A stretch of DNA of 64,000 nucleotides from Lacrimispora sphenoides JCM 1415 (lineage in GTDB: Bacteria > Bacillota > Clostridia > Lachnospirales > Lachnospiraceae), in contig NZ_LT630003.1 of NCBI RefSeq assembly GCF_900105615.1, positions 1,736,001 through 1,800,000 of the forward strand. Reading direction: 5' to 3'. This document shows positions 16,493 to 25,033 of the stretch, one piece after another. How positions within the stretch are numbered: the stretch's first letter is position 1; each line of letters starts with the position of its first letter. Position numbers and translations under genes: made by a program. The notes below the pieces were generated by a model that was not told the DNA's origin, made no database searches, and saw nothing but the letters and a program-made list of their open reading frames with translations.

Positions 16493-17617
16493 TTAATTAC
16501 CGATTTTGCGCTGCAGTCCAACATTTAGCACCAGTCCCATACCCATAAAGATGCTGATGAGCGAACTGACTCCCGAGCTGATAAAGGGGAGAGGAAGGCC
16601 TGTATTGGGAAATATCTGCGTTGCCACGGCGATATTGGCAAAGGCCTGGAAGCCGATCAAGGCTGCCATGCCGGTACAAATCAGTTTTCCTGACATATCT
16701 TTGGTCTTGGATGCCAAATAAAGGCATTCAAATACAACCAAACCAATAAGAACAATGACGATAACGCTGCCTCGAAATCCCATTTCTTCGCCGATAATGG
16801 CGAAAATAAAGTCGGTTTCCCCGGCTGATAAGAAGTTTCCATCTTTCACCGATGCAATGGTTGTATTAAAAAGTCCTTTCCCTTGAAGCTGTCCGGAACT
16901 GATTGCCATAATTGAATTTTTTTGCTGATACAGATTCTCCGCATACTGCTCTGCATGGGGATAAATCCATGCAAGGATCCGCCGCGCTTGATAATCGTGT
17001 ATAAAAGGGATCAGTCCTTTGGTCAGCAGAAATATGAAAAGCGCTCCTGCCGGTATTGCAACGGCAAGGACGCCCCCGATCCAGCGGTAACTGATTCCTG
17101 CGGAAAATACCATACACAGGATAATAATGGAAACCACAAGGCTGGTGGATAAATTCGGCTCTGCAAAAATAAGGCCGATGGGTATGGCCGCAAGCAAAGC
17201 GGCCAGCCCTATCATAATCGGTGTGTTTAACCTTTCCTGGTATTTGTTCCAATACCAGGAAAAGAACACAATTAAACCGATCTTTACGAATTCAGATGGC
17301 TGTATCCGTCCGATACCAGGAATATTGATCCATCTGGTGGCTCCTCCAGCCGTATGTCCCATAACAAGAACAGCTCCCAGCAAAATAATGCAGCCCGCAT
17401 AAATCAGAGCATAAAGCTTGATAATTCTATGATAGTCTATGATGGAAAGCCCAATAGCCAGGGCAAATCCCACCATTACGCCGATAATCTGTTTTGTCAC
17501 TGTACTGGAATCCTGGTTGGAGGCGCTGGCCACCACAAGAATTCCGATAACGGACAGCGACATCATGTACAAAACTAACCGGTAATTATAGTATTTAAAA
17601 TTGTAATCAGAAAACAT
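16493..17617 (-). CDS. rodA: RodA, SEDS-family peptidoglycan glycosyltransferase
   Basis: A 374-residue membrane protein with about 10 membrane segments. SEDS proteins polymerise lipid II into glycan strands with a partner class B PBP, here probably the large PBP2 at 19431-22307. Typical segments are HTAGGATRWINIPGIGRIQPSEF (landmark near residue 88), FAEPNLSTSLV, and GEMGFRG and PFISSGVSSL in the C-terminal half. RodA rather than FtsW is supported by the link with mreCD and PBP2. It follows minE by 2 bases. Confidence 0.92.
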   Translation of the reverse strand: MFSDYNFKYYNYRLVLYMMSLSVIGILVVASASNQDSSTVTKQIIGVMVGFALAIGLSIIDYHRIIKLYALIYAGCIILLGAVLVMGHTAGGATRWINIPGIGRIQPSEFVKIGLIVFFSWYWNKYQERLNTPIMIGLAALLAAIPIGLIFAEPNLSTSLVVSIIILCMVFSAGISYRWIGGVLAVAIPAGALFIFLLTKGLIPFIHDYQARRILAWIYPHAEQYAENLYQQKNSIMAISSGQLQGKGLFNTTIASVKDGNFLSAGETDFIFAIIGEEMGFRGSVIVIVLIGLVVFECLYLASKTKDMSGKLICTGMAALIGFQAFANIAVATQIFPNTGLPLPFISSGVSSLISIFMGMGLVLNVGLQRKIGN

Positions 17618-17619
17618 AA

Positions 17620-17898
17620 TCAGTATATCCCCTTATCAGGTACGTCGCGAATAGGGATGTTTGCATAAAGAACCGGAATAAAGCGTTCGCAATCCGGCTG
17701 TTTAAGCTTCTTCATCTGTATCTCTATTCTGTCGGAATCTATATCCATGTATCTTGAAACAACACGGACCATATCGTCTTTTATCATCTGCATGATCTCA
17801 GGAGAACAATCTGCCTTGTCCGCAACCAGCAAAAGTTTCAGACGATTTCTTGCAATTTCTCCTGAATTCTTCTTGCGGAATACAGGAAGCAGGCTCAT
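17620..17898 (-). CDS. minE: MinE, topological specificity factor
   Basis: A 92-residue MinE, slightly longer than E. coli MinE (88). It stimulates MinD ATPase and so drives pole-to-pole oscillation of MinCD. The N-terminal 30 residues (LLPVFRKKNSGEIARNRLKL) form the MinD-binding/membrane region, and the C-terminal dimerisation domain carries RYMDIDSDRIEIQMK. It lies 11 bases after minD. Presence of MinE, not DivIVA-MinJ alone, indicates an oscillating Min system. Confidence 0.93.
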   Translation of the reverse strand: MSLLPVFRKKNSGEIARNRLKLLLVADKADCSPEIMQMIKDDMVRVVSRYMDIDSDRIEIQMKKLKQPDCERFIPVLYANIPIRDVPDKGIY

Positions 17899-17909
17899 GT
17901 CACACCCTC

Positions 17910-18701
17910 CTATGCTCTCTTTAAGAGATGGGAGAGTTTAAAGAACAGGCCTTCACGTACTGCTGGGTTCTGAAGCGGTACGTTTTCCCCGGTAATCCGC
18001 CTGCAGATATCCATATAGGCCTGTCCGGCCGGGGTTCCCATACCAACGAGAGGTTCTCCCTGGTTTGTGGAAATGACGATGTCCTCGTCATCCGGCACAG
18101 CGCCGATAATATCAACGGCAAGGATGTCCATGACATCGTCCAGAGACATCATGTCTCCCCTTTTCACCATATCCGCACGGATCCGGTTTACGATGAGTTC
18201 AATGGCTCCCATGTCAGCGGCATCTAAAAGCCCGATGATCCGGTCCGCATCCCGGATTGCAGAAACTTCCGGAGTGGTAACAACAATAGCTCTGTCAGCG
18301 CCTGCAATGGCGTTTTGAAAGCCTTGTTCAATTCCTGCAGGGCAATCCAGCAGGATGTAATCAAACTCTTCTCTTAAATCATCAACCAGTTTTACCATTT
18401 GCTCGGGAGTGACTGCCGTCTTGTCCCTGGTCTGGGCTGAAGGAAGTAAAAATAAGTTCGGGTATCTTTTGTCTTTTATCAGGGCCTGCTTCATACGGCA
18501 GTTGCCCTCTACCACGTCTACTAAATTGTAGACAATGCGGTTTTCCAGACCCATAACAACATCCAGGTTCCGAAGTCCTATATCAGTATCGATCAGGACT
18601 ACTTTTTTACCCAGAATCGCAAGTCCGGTACCAACATTGGCAGAGGTTGTTGTCTTGCCTACCCCGCCTTTTCCAGAAGTGATTACGATAATCTCGCTCA
18701 T
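17910..18701 (-). CDS. minD: MinD, septum-site ATPase
   Basis: A 263-residue ParA/MinD ATPase. The deviant Walker A GKGGVGKTT is at residues 10-18, with IDTDIGLRNLDVVMG and DCPAGIE as the A' and B motifs. The C-terminal 12 residues (FKLSHLLKRA) form the amphipathic membrane-targeting helix. It binds MinC and the membrane in the ATP state. It follows minC by 43 bases and precedes minE. Confidence 0.96.
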   Translation of the reverse strand: MSEIIVITSGKGGVGKTTTSANVGTGLAILGKKVVLIDTDIGLRNLDVVMGLENRIVYNLVDVVEGNCRMKQALIKDKRYPNLFLLPSAQTRDKTAVTPEQMVKLVDDLREEFDYILLDCPAGIEQGFQNAIAGADRAIVVTTPEVSAIRDADRIIGLLDAADMGAIELIVNRIRADMVKRGDMMSLDDVMDILAVDIIGAVPDDEDIVISTNQGEPLVGMGTPAGQAYMDICRRITGENVPLQNPAVREGLFFKLSHLLKRA

Positions 18702-18744
18702 ACCATATCCTCCTGATTTTTAGGGATAACTTCCTTTTTATATT

Positions 18745-19413
18745 CTACCTTAGTTTTTGGAATATTTCCACACTTTTTTTCATTGGTTTAATTATGACCT
18801 TGTTATTTTCCATGTAAGCCTTCATAGGACCTCTTCCCAGGCGCTTTCCTCTTCCGTCAAGGCCTGAGGTGCAATCTGCGATGCGCAGCTGGATTGGAGC
18901 CATATCCAGGGCAGTAATGAGCGCTCCCCGGTTGCCTGCTACACCTGCACATACCGTTCCGGAAAGTTTTCCAAGAACGATCACATTGCCTTTTGCCAAA
19001 ACCTTTGCACCTTTGTATACATCACCGATGATCACAATGCTGGCTTCGGATTCCAAAGTCTCTCCGCTTTGTAGATTGCCCTTGAAGAACTGCCCTGTCT
19101 GGCAGGACAGCTCCATGAGTTTCTCGTTCAGTGCTTTTTCGCAGCGCTCCATACGGTTTATATCCGTATCAACCAGGCAGATGATCTCCACATTGGAGTT
19201 TTCCGTGATCTGGTTGATGATTGCGAACTCTTCCTCGGAATTCAGTTCCCGCCCTTCCAGGGTCAGGGTCATTTGTACGGATCCCCAGAATTTCGCATGA
19301 TCCCCGAATTTTTTCCCAATATCAGATAGAAGCTGAGGGAAGGGGGTGTCTGGGTCCAGGATGACAGTCATACCTGCTCTGTTGCTTTTAATTACTACGG
19401 TATTATGCATCAT
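18745..19413 (-). CDS. minC: MinC, FtsZ polymerisation inhibitor
   Basis: A 222-residue protein with the N-terminal FtsZ-inhibiting domain (about 1-100) and the C-terminal MinD-binding beta-helix (about 115-205) with regularly spaced glycines: GDVYKGAKVLAKGNVIVLG, LSGTVCAGVAGN and IADCTSGLDGRGK. It is recruited by MinD to block Z-ring assembly away from midcell. First of the minCDE genes, 17 bases after the PBP2 gene. Confidence 0.94.
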   Translation of the reverse strand: MMHNTVVIKSNRAGMTVILDPDTPFPQLLSDIGKKFGDHAKFWGSVQMTLTLEGRELNSEEEFAIINQITENSNVEIICLVDTDINRMERCEKALNEKLMELSCQTGQFFKGNLQSGETLESEASIVIIGDVYKGAKVLAKGNVIVLGKLSGTVCAGVAGNRGALITALDMAPIQLRIADCTSGLDGRGKRLGRGPMKAYMENNKVIIKPMKKSVEIFQKLR

Positions 19414-19430
19414 ATCACCTCTTATCCTAG

Positions 19431-22307
19431 TTAATCGCGAATGTTGACCTTCGCTGCATCCAGGGCACCGGCATTTATAATGGATTCTAAGTCCGTATAG
19501 CCGTAATAATACTTATAGACGTTCTTCGCAATATTGGCGGCGTTGGATGATGAATAGCCATACGGAATATTCACGGTTACACAGATTTCCGGATTGTCAT
19601 ATGGCGCATAAGAAATAAAGAATGCGTGATTGGGCTTGTTGCGGGCCTCCTGTGCAGTACCGGTTTTAGCGGCAATTTCCACTTCAAGGTCGGTAAACAA
19701 CCTTTTACTTGAACCGTTTGCAATCACTTCTCTCATCCCCTGTTGTACAGTATCCCACGTTGAAGCCGCCGCGTCAATATGAGAAGAAATCTTAGGGGTA
19801 TAATCTTGTATCAGATTACCTTCAGAATCGGTTGTTTTGTCCAATAAGCTGAGTTCAAATACAGTTCCCCTGTTTGCGATGGCAGACACGTATCTGGAAA
19901 GCTGGACATTGGTGTAAGCATGGCTTCCCTGTCCCATTGCAGAACGCTCTGGCGCTTCCTTTGAAATCTGTGGATCAAGCTCTGCGATCTCTACCCCGGA
20001 CTTATGATCCAGTCCAAACATGGTTGCATATTTCCGCAAAACTTCTAGTCCCTGGTCAGGAGAATATACTCCATTGGCATCCATTGACAAGCGGTGCCCC
20101 AGATCCGCAAAGAAATAGTTACAGGAGTTCCCAATTCCTCCTACAATGTTTAGAGGTCCATGCTGGCCTGGATAAATCCAGCACTTAATGGGCGGTTCTA
20201 CATCCGTATAAATACCGGTACAGGTAATGGTTTCATCCATTGTGACGACATGCTCTTCCAGAGCTGCTACCGCAGTAATGGGTTTAAAGGTGGAACCAGG
20301 TGCTTTTCTTGTCTGGGTCGCATTGTTGTATAACGGAAGGGACATGTCTGCCTGCAGCTGGCTGAAATAGGTTCCGTCACCAATCCTGTTGTTGTCATAT
20401 CCAGGATAGGATACCAGAGCAAGCACTTCTCCTGTTTTGTCGTTAGTAACCACTACTCCTGCATTACAGGGGGATAATGCCAGCTGGGCTGGAGTGATCT
20501 CCAGGGATGATAGCTTTTTAATCAAGAAGGAGTAAGCATCACCTGTTGCCCTTAAATCTGCCGCATCCTGACCGTTGTCTATTAAAACTCCCTGGTCATA
20601 TAAAGCAAGGCATAGCTCCTGCCCTGTAATGACATCGTCATTAATCAGATACCGGTATATTTTTTTCGTAAAATTCCGGTCATCTTTAAGCTTGTCCAGA
20701 GCATAAGCCACAAGGGCTTCAAAGGTGTCATCCGCATTTGAATATTTGGAACCGGTTCCCAGCTTGGTGGTGTCCACCCAGCCATTGGCGATTCCATAAT
20801 ACAGATAGTCTCTTAAACTGATTTCATCCGCTTTCCATGCCTGATATTCCCCGCTGGAGGTATCAATGGCATCTTCCTTAATAATTCCCACGGTAGGACC
20901 GGAAAGATAAGTATATATATAAAACATATAGGCCTTTAAGTCTTCTGAAAGATCCTTCATTGGCGTGGCGTGGGCGCTCATCAGCTCATTGTTTAAATTG
21001 GTAAAGATCTGCTGTTGGGAAGACATATATTTCCGGTATATGTTTTTTTCGGTTTCAGAGGCATCCTCCCCTTCCATTTCCTTCAGGGAAAGGACATTGT
21101 TGTTGATCAGCTGGTAATAGGCATCCTTAACAGGTATCTTCATATTGGAGCCATCTGTGGAGCCGCTTGTATTGAAATCACTATTTACAATGGTCTTAAT
21201 GAGAACTCCGGCTAACGATTGTTCAATCAGATGGTAAATGCCCTTCTGAAGATCCGCATCCAGGGTCAGATACACATCGTTTCCTGCGGAAGCATCGGTT
21301 TCATCTTTTGTTTCCCGTACTCGTCCTACACTGTCCTTGTAAATCGTTTTTTTTCCTTTTGTCCCCTGAAGCTCGTGTTCCATGGTATATTCAATTCCAG
21401 CCCGTCCTACGATGTCATTAATGTCGTAGTCGTCTTTCCTCTTTTGAAGGCCCTCTAACTGATCCTCCGGGACCTTTCCGGTATAGCCAATGACCGGAGC
21501 TAAGGAAATGCTGTCGTTGTAAGCGCGGATTGTTGTTTCCTCCACATTTACACCCTGCATTTCACCGATATGCTCCAAAATATCCGCTACGGTTTCATCG
21601 GCTACCTGGCTGGCAACCGTAGTGGCTTCATATTTGCGGTAGGACATGAGACGAAGGGCGTACTTGATATTGATGATATCAAGGGCTTCCTGGTCTGTCA
21701 GGGCAACAGGCTTACCATTCTGATCTTTCATATCTGTAAGGCCATTGTCCTTGCAGGCCTTCTCAAACAGCTCCCTTGCACTTAAATTAGAGGGATAGGC
21801 ACCTTTTTCATCATCTAAGTCTTCCACCTTTTTCAGACCATAATAGTCCCGCAGAAAGCGTTTTCTGGAGGACTCGGAGGAGGAGGTGTATACGATGTCA
21901 CCGTTGGAATCAATAGCGACTTCAAATTTTCCCTGTATGGTTTCCCCGTGCTTTTCAAGAATCTGTACCAGCCTTAAATACATGTTATTTCTGGCGGCTG
22001 CATTCTTGTACACGCCGGTATCCTGTACCGTAACGGAATAAGCCAGCTTGTTATAAGCCAGGACTTTGCCGTTACGATCATAGATATTACCTCTTGTTCC
22101 GGCGGTTGTAATGGTCTGCTCCGTAAGCTGCATGTATTCGTTAAGGGCTTTCTCTCCATTAACGATCTGCATGTTAAAAAGTTTATTAATTAATCCGGCA
22201 TACATGAAAAAGCAAATGATTCCAAGTATAAAAAGCCGTGATGATATGGTTTTTTTCAAAAATTCCTTTAAAATGTCAAACAAATCACTAAACAATTGCC
22301 GAATCAC
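19431..22307 (-). CDS. mrdA: Penicillin-binding protein 2 (class B transpeptidase), with a large insertion
   Basis: A 958-residue class B PBP, against about 600-720 in most PBP2. An N-terminal membrane segment (about 25-45) is followed by the pedestal domain (ITTAGTRGNIYDRNGKVLA). The transpeptidase motifs are STFK (Ser672, Lys675), SCN (728-730) and KTG in AAKTGTAQE. Between LTLDADLQKGIYHLIEQ (about 347-363) and the normal next element AGVVVTNDKTGEVLALVSYPG (about 616) lies an extra region of about 240 mostly helical, charged residues. The likely start is GTG at 22307, which overlaps the mreD 3' end by 20 bases. It would cross-link the glycan made by RodA in the elongasome. Confidence 0.9.
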   Translation of the reverse strand: MIRQLFSDLFDILKEFLKKTISSRLFILGIICFFMYAGLINKLFNMQIVNGEKALNEYMQLTEQTITTAGTRGNIYDRNGKVLAYNKLAYSVTVQDTGVYKNAAARNNMYLRLVQILEKHGETIQGKFEVAIDSNGDIVYTSSSESSRKRFLRDYYGLKKVEDLDDEKGAYPSNLSARELFEKACKDNGLTDMKDQNGKPVALTDQEALDIINIKYALRLMSYRKYEATTVASQVADETVADILEHIGEMQGVNVEETTIRAYNDSISLAPVIGYTGKVPEDQLEGLQKRKDDYDINDIVGRAGIEYTMEHELQGTKGKKTIYKDSVGRVRETKDETDASAGNDVYLTLDADLQKGIYHLIEQSLAGVLIKTIVNSDFNTSGSTDGSNMKIPVKDAYYQLINNNVLSLKEMEGEDASETEKNIYRKYMSSQQQIFTNLNNELMSAHATPMKDLSEDLKAYMFYIYTYLSGPTVGIIKEDAIDTSSGEYQAWKADEISLRDYLYYGIANGWVDTTKLGTGSKYSNADDTFEALVAYALDKLKDDRNFTKKIYRYLINDDVITGQELCLALYDQGVLIDNGQDAADLRATGDAYSFLIKKLSSLEITPAQLALSPCNAGVVVTNDKTGEVLALVSYPGYDNNRIGDGTYFSQLQADMSLPLYNNATQTRKAPGSTFKPITAVAALEEHVVTMDETITCTGIYTDVEPPIKCWIYPGQHGPLNIVGGIGNSCNYFFADLGHRLSMDANGVYSPDQGLEVLRKYATMFGLDHKSGVEIAELDPQISKEAPERSAMGQGSHAYTNVQLSRYVSAIANRGTVFELSLLDKTTDSEGNLIQDYTPKISSHIDAAASTWDTVQQGMREVIANGSSKRLFTDLEVEIAAKTGTAQEARNKPNHAFFISYAPYDNPEICVTVNIPYGYSSSNAANIAKNVYKYYYGYTDLESIINAGALDAAKVNIRD

Positions 22308-22806
22308 CTCTTTTTCCTATCTCCTCCAAGTGCCGGTTCAAAATCAGGAATACCCGATAAAGAAGCAGGGTCGTTACAACGGTAAAAATGATTTCCGGAA
22401 GCATCAGATTGATAAAATAATACCCAACTCTGATTTTCTGACGAATCAGGAACCGGAAAACATAAATATACAGATTGTAAGCCAATTCATTCAGTACACT
22501 TAGGATCAAGGGCAGCGTAATGTAATCTTCATAATAATATTTCGTACAGATTCCGTTGATATAGCCTACATAGATAAAAATCAGGGTGTAAAAGCCAAAA
22601 GGCCCGCTGTAAAATAAATCCATGAGAAGCCCGGCCAAAAGCCCGTAATACATCCCGGCCTCTTTTCCATGCATAAAGCCAAAGGAAAAGGTGAGGATTA
22701 AGAGCAGGTTGGGAGAAGCCGACAAAAACGGCAGCAACGGAAAAAGGCAATTTTGAATCGTAAATGCAAGAATTATCATCAGCACATTAAAAAGTATCCG
22801 TCTCAT
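22288..22806 (-). CDS. mreD: MreD, rod-shape membrane protein
   Basis: About 172 residues with five or six membrane segments. The start was placed at 22806 because AAAGGAG lies just upstream and the protein then begins MRRILFNVLMIILAF; an upstream in-frame ATG at 22833 falls inside repeat family 1. MreD links MreC and the SEDS/PBP machinery in the elongasome. The 3' end overlaps the PBP2 start region. Confidence 0.88.
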   Translation of the reverse strand: MRRILFNVLMIILAFTIQNCLFPLLPFLSASPNLLLILTFSFGFMHGKEAGMYYGLLAGLLMDLFYSGPFGFYTLIFIYVGYINGICTKYYYEDYITLPLILSVLNELAYNLYIYVFRFLIRQKIRVGYYFINLMLPEIIFTVVTTLLLYRVFLILNRHLEEIGKRGDSAIV

Positions 22807-22816
22807 GTTACTCCTT

Positions 22817-22923
22817 TCCTCTTTCTTGTCCATGGTTTCTGGACATAAAGGTATACCCGCAGGGTGTTACCTCTTTCCTGTCCATGCTTTTTTGGACACA
22901 AAGGTATACCCGCAGGGTGTTAC
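22817..22923 (-). repeat. Repeat family 1, two near-identical tandem copies (5' of mreD)
   Basis: Two units (22817-22869 and 22870-22923) share CTCTTTC-TGTCCATG, TGGACA-AAAGGTATACCC and GCAGGGTGTTACC on the plus strand. On the minus strand each can form ACCC-TGC-GGGT and GTCC-N9/10-GGAC hairpins. They fill almost the whole gap between mreC and mreD. This is the best-preserved copy and serves as the reference for the family. Confidence 0.75.
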
Positions 22924-22926
22924 CTC

Positions 22927-23841
22927 TTATTGAGAAGCGCTTTCTGCTGTTTCTGTTTCAGAGGAATTCGTCTCCTGGGGAGCGGTTTCCTCCTGAGAAG
23001 CTTCTTCCTTCATCATATCAGCTTTCAGTTTTGTGATAACCAGAACCTCCTGCAGGCTGTCAAACTTTGCTGCCGGAATTAAATACCCTGATTTGGTAAC
23101 GTTATTGGTATCATTGGTAATGCCGGAGGCATAACCAACCAGGATGCCGGGCAGGAATACGGAGCTGATGTTGGATGTTACGATCTTATCTCCGTCTTTT
23201 ACATCGCTTTCCTTTAACACGTTGGTGATCCGGAGCCTTCCCTCTTTAAACAGGGTCAAGTCGCCGGCAACGATACAGCTGTTTCCGGACTGCATGGCCA
23301 TGCCGCTCACACGGCTGGAATCATCAATAATGGAACGGACGGTTGCATAATTCGCTCCCACATCCGTGACAATGCCCACCAGACCGCCTCCGGCCACAAC
23401 ATTCATATCCGGGGCAATCCCATCCTTTGAGCCTTTGTCGATTCGGAATATCTGGAACCAGTTGCTTGAGTCATTGGCAATGACCCTGGCTCCCACCTTT
23501 GTATACTGACCATAATCCTGATCCAGGCTGTAAAGCTGGCGAAGCCGTTTTAACTCAAATTCTTCCGCCTGAAGCCTGGTGTTTTCCTCGGTCAGCTGTG
23601 TGATGATTTCTTTCATCTCTTTATTCTCATTCAGTGCGTCATGAAGCTTTGTATAATCAATAATTTCATCATAAATGGCCGAACCAACCGCATTGACACC
23701 CGATTGCACCGGAATCAGAAAATATCCTACCCCGGTCCTAAGGGGCGTAAGCCATTCGTCATGAATGGAGGTCAACCCGATTAACAGGACACAAAATACT
23801 GTTAAGGCAATAAGAACATATTTGCTGCGTTTTGATTCCAT
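22927..23841 (-). CDS. mreC: MreC, rod-shape-determining protein
   Basis: A 304-residue protein with an N-terminal membrane segment (about 8-25), a coiled coil (about 60-100, NENKEMKEIITQLTEENTRL) and the extracellular MreC beta domains (VIANDSSNWFQIFRIDKGS, DSSRVSGMAMQSGN). The C-terminus is rich in Glu, Thr and Ser (about 280-304). It scaffolds the elongasome outside the membrane. It abuts radC with no spacer; mreB, normally between radC and mreC, is absent. Confidence 0.92.
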   Translation of the reverse strand: MESKRSKYVLIALTVFCVLLIGLTSIHDEWLTPLRTGVGYFLIPVQSGVNAVGSAIYDEIIDYTKLHDALNENKEMKEIITQLTEENTRLQAEEFELKRLRQLYSLDQDYGQYTKVGARVIANDSSNWFQIFRIDKGSKDGIAPDMNVVAGGGLVGIVTDVGANYATVRSIIDDSSRVSGMAMQSGNSCIVAGDLTLFKEGRLRITNVLKESDVKDGDKIVTSNISSVFLPGILVGYASGITNDTNNVTKSGYLIPAAKFDSLQEVLVITKLKADMMKEEASQEETAPQETNSSETETAESASQ

Positions 23842-24537
23842 CTATAAAATTCCCCGTTCCTTCAAACTGATATAGGAATTATCTCCTATGATAATGTGGT
23901 CCAATAACCGGATGCCAACCAGATCTCCTGCTTCCCTTACCCTACGGGTAAAGCTTAAATCTTCCCTGCTGGGAGACGGATCTCCGCTTGGATGGTTATG
24001 AACCAGTACCAGACTTACGGCATGATATTTCATAGCCTCAATGAAAATCTCCCTGGGAGAAACAGCGGATGTGTTCACTGTTCCCTGAGAGATCAAAATG
24101 TCCCTTATCAGGGCTCCTTTTGTATTCAGGAGCACGATATAAACCAGCTCCTGTTCTTTATGGCGCATGTCCTCCACAAAGTAATTAACAATATCAAGGG
24201 GGTTACGGAATGACACCCCATCGGAGCGGGCGGTTCTTTTCCAGATACGTCTGGAAAGCTCTCCCACGCATAAAAGCTGGGCGCCCTTTACGGTCCCGAT
24301 TCCCTTAACCTGCATAAGTTCCGGCATTGAAAGATGCAAAAGCCCTAAAATACCCTCTTTGGGATAATTTAAGGCCAGTATCTTCTGTGCCAGCGTCAGG
24401 GAATTATTCTCCCTGGAACCTGTGCGGATGATAATAGATAAAAGCTCCGCATCGCTTAAGCCTTCCGGACCTTCCTTTAAACACTTTTCATAGGGCCGTT
24501 CATCCGCAGGAATGTCTTTCATCGTTATTCGTTTCAT
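23842..24537 (-). CDS. radC: RadC family JAB-domain protein
   Basis: A 231-residue protein with an N-terminal helix-hairpin-helix region (LMQVKGIGTVKGAQL) and a C-terminal JAB/MPN domain whose metal motif is LVHNHPSGDPSPS (HxH..D). RadC proteins were once linked to recombinational repair, but their biochemical role is not settled. The gene lies directly before mreC, as in B. subtilis where mreB also intervenes. The start follows AGGAGG. Confidence 0.92.
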   Translation of the reverse strand: MKRITMKDIPADERPYEKCLKEGPEGLSDAELLSIIIRTGSRENNSLTLAQKILALNYPKEGILGLLHLSMPELMQVKGIGTVKGAQLLCVGELSRRIWKRTARSDGVSFRNPLDIVNYFVEDMRHKEQELVYIVLLNTKGALIRDILISQGTVNTSAVSPREIFIEAMKYHAVSLVLVHNHPSGDPSPSREDLSFTRRVREAGDLVGIRLLDHIIIGDNSYISLKERGIL

Positions 24538-24599
24538 ATGCCTCCTGACCGTTACTCTCCAGGCACGTTAAAAAGGACATATGTATGGCAGAGCGGATA

Positions 24600-24617
24600 T
24601 TGAACGCATGCGTTCAA
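24600..24617. repeat. Perfect 18-bp palindrome at the DUF4321 stop / upstream of radC
   Basis: TTGAACGCATGCGTTCAA equals its own reverse complement. It overlaps the stop codon of the gene at 24614 and lies 63 bases from the radC start. No T run follows on either strand, so it is not a standard terminator. It resembles a binding site for a dimeric protein. Confidence 0.6.
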
Positions 24618-24865
24618 ATTAACCGATATGTAATGAGGGCTGCTGCCACTCCTATAATGCCAGCCATGGTAATTTTAATGTTAATGCCAAAGGTAATTAC
24701 CAGAATGCCTAGATTGACGATCAGCGGGGTATCAAATCCAAAGGATTGTCCCGCGTTCAGCCAGGACAGCCAGGAAATTCCCCGGGTCAGATCTCCGACA
24801 AAGCCCCCGAGAACTACGCCGGCCAGCATTAGAAGAAGCAGTACCCAGCAGTTTTTGTATTTCAT
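24614..24865 (-). CDS. DUF4321 small membrane protein
   Basis: An 83-residue protein with two hydrophobic segments (about 5-25 and 48-80), typical of the DUF4321 family that in clostridia often sits near radC and mre genes. No catalytic residue is visible. Function unknown; a small inner-membrane component linked to shape genes by position only. Confidence 0.7.
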   Translation of the reverse strand: MKYKNCWVLLLLMLAGVVLGGFVGDLTRGISWLSWLNAGQSFGFDTPLIVNLGILVITFGINIKITMAGIIGVAAALITYRLI

Positions 24866-25033
24866 CTGCTTTGCTACCCCTTTTGTTTTATGACAGGATT
24901 GTCCATACCTATCAAATCATTCTAACATAGTTTTGCAGTTGTGTATACCGTTTTTTATAATTTGCCTTCAAGGGAAAAACGCAAGAGCTTATTCTTTCAT
25001 TAGCCCCTAGCACGATTGTGAAAAATTTATTTA

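Noticed and set aside
24600..24617. LexA/SOS box reading of the palindrome
   Set aside because: The Gram-positive consensus has four bases between GAAC and GTTC; here there are six. Kept only as an unassigned palindrome.
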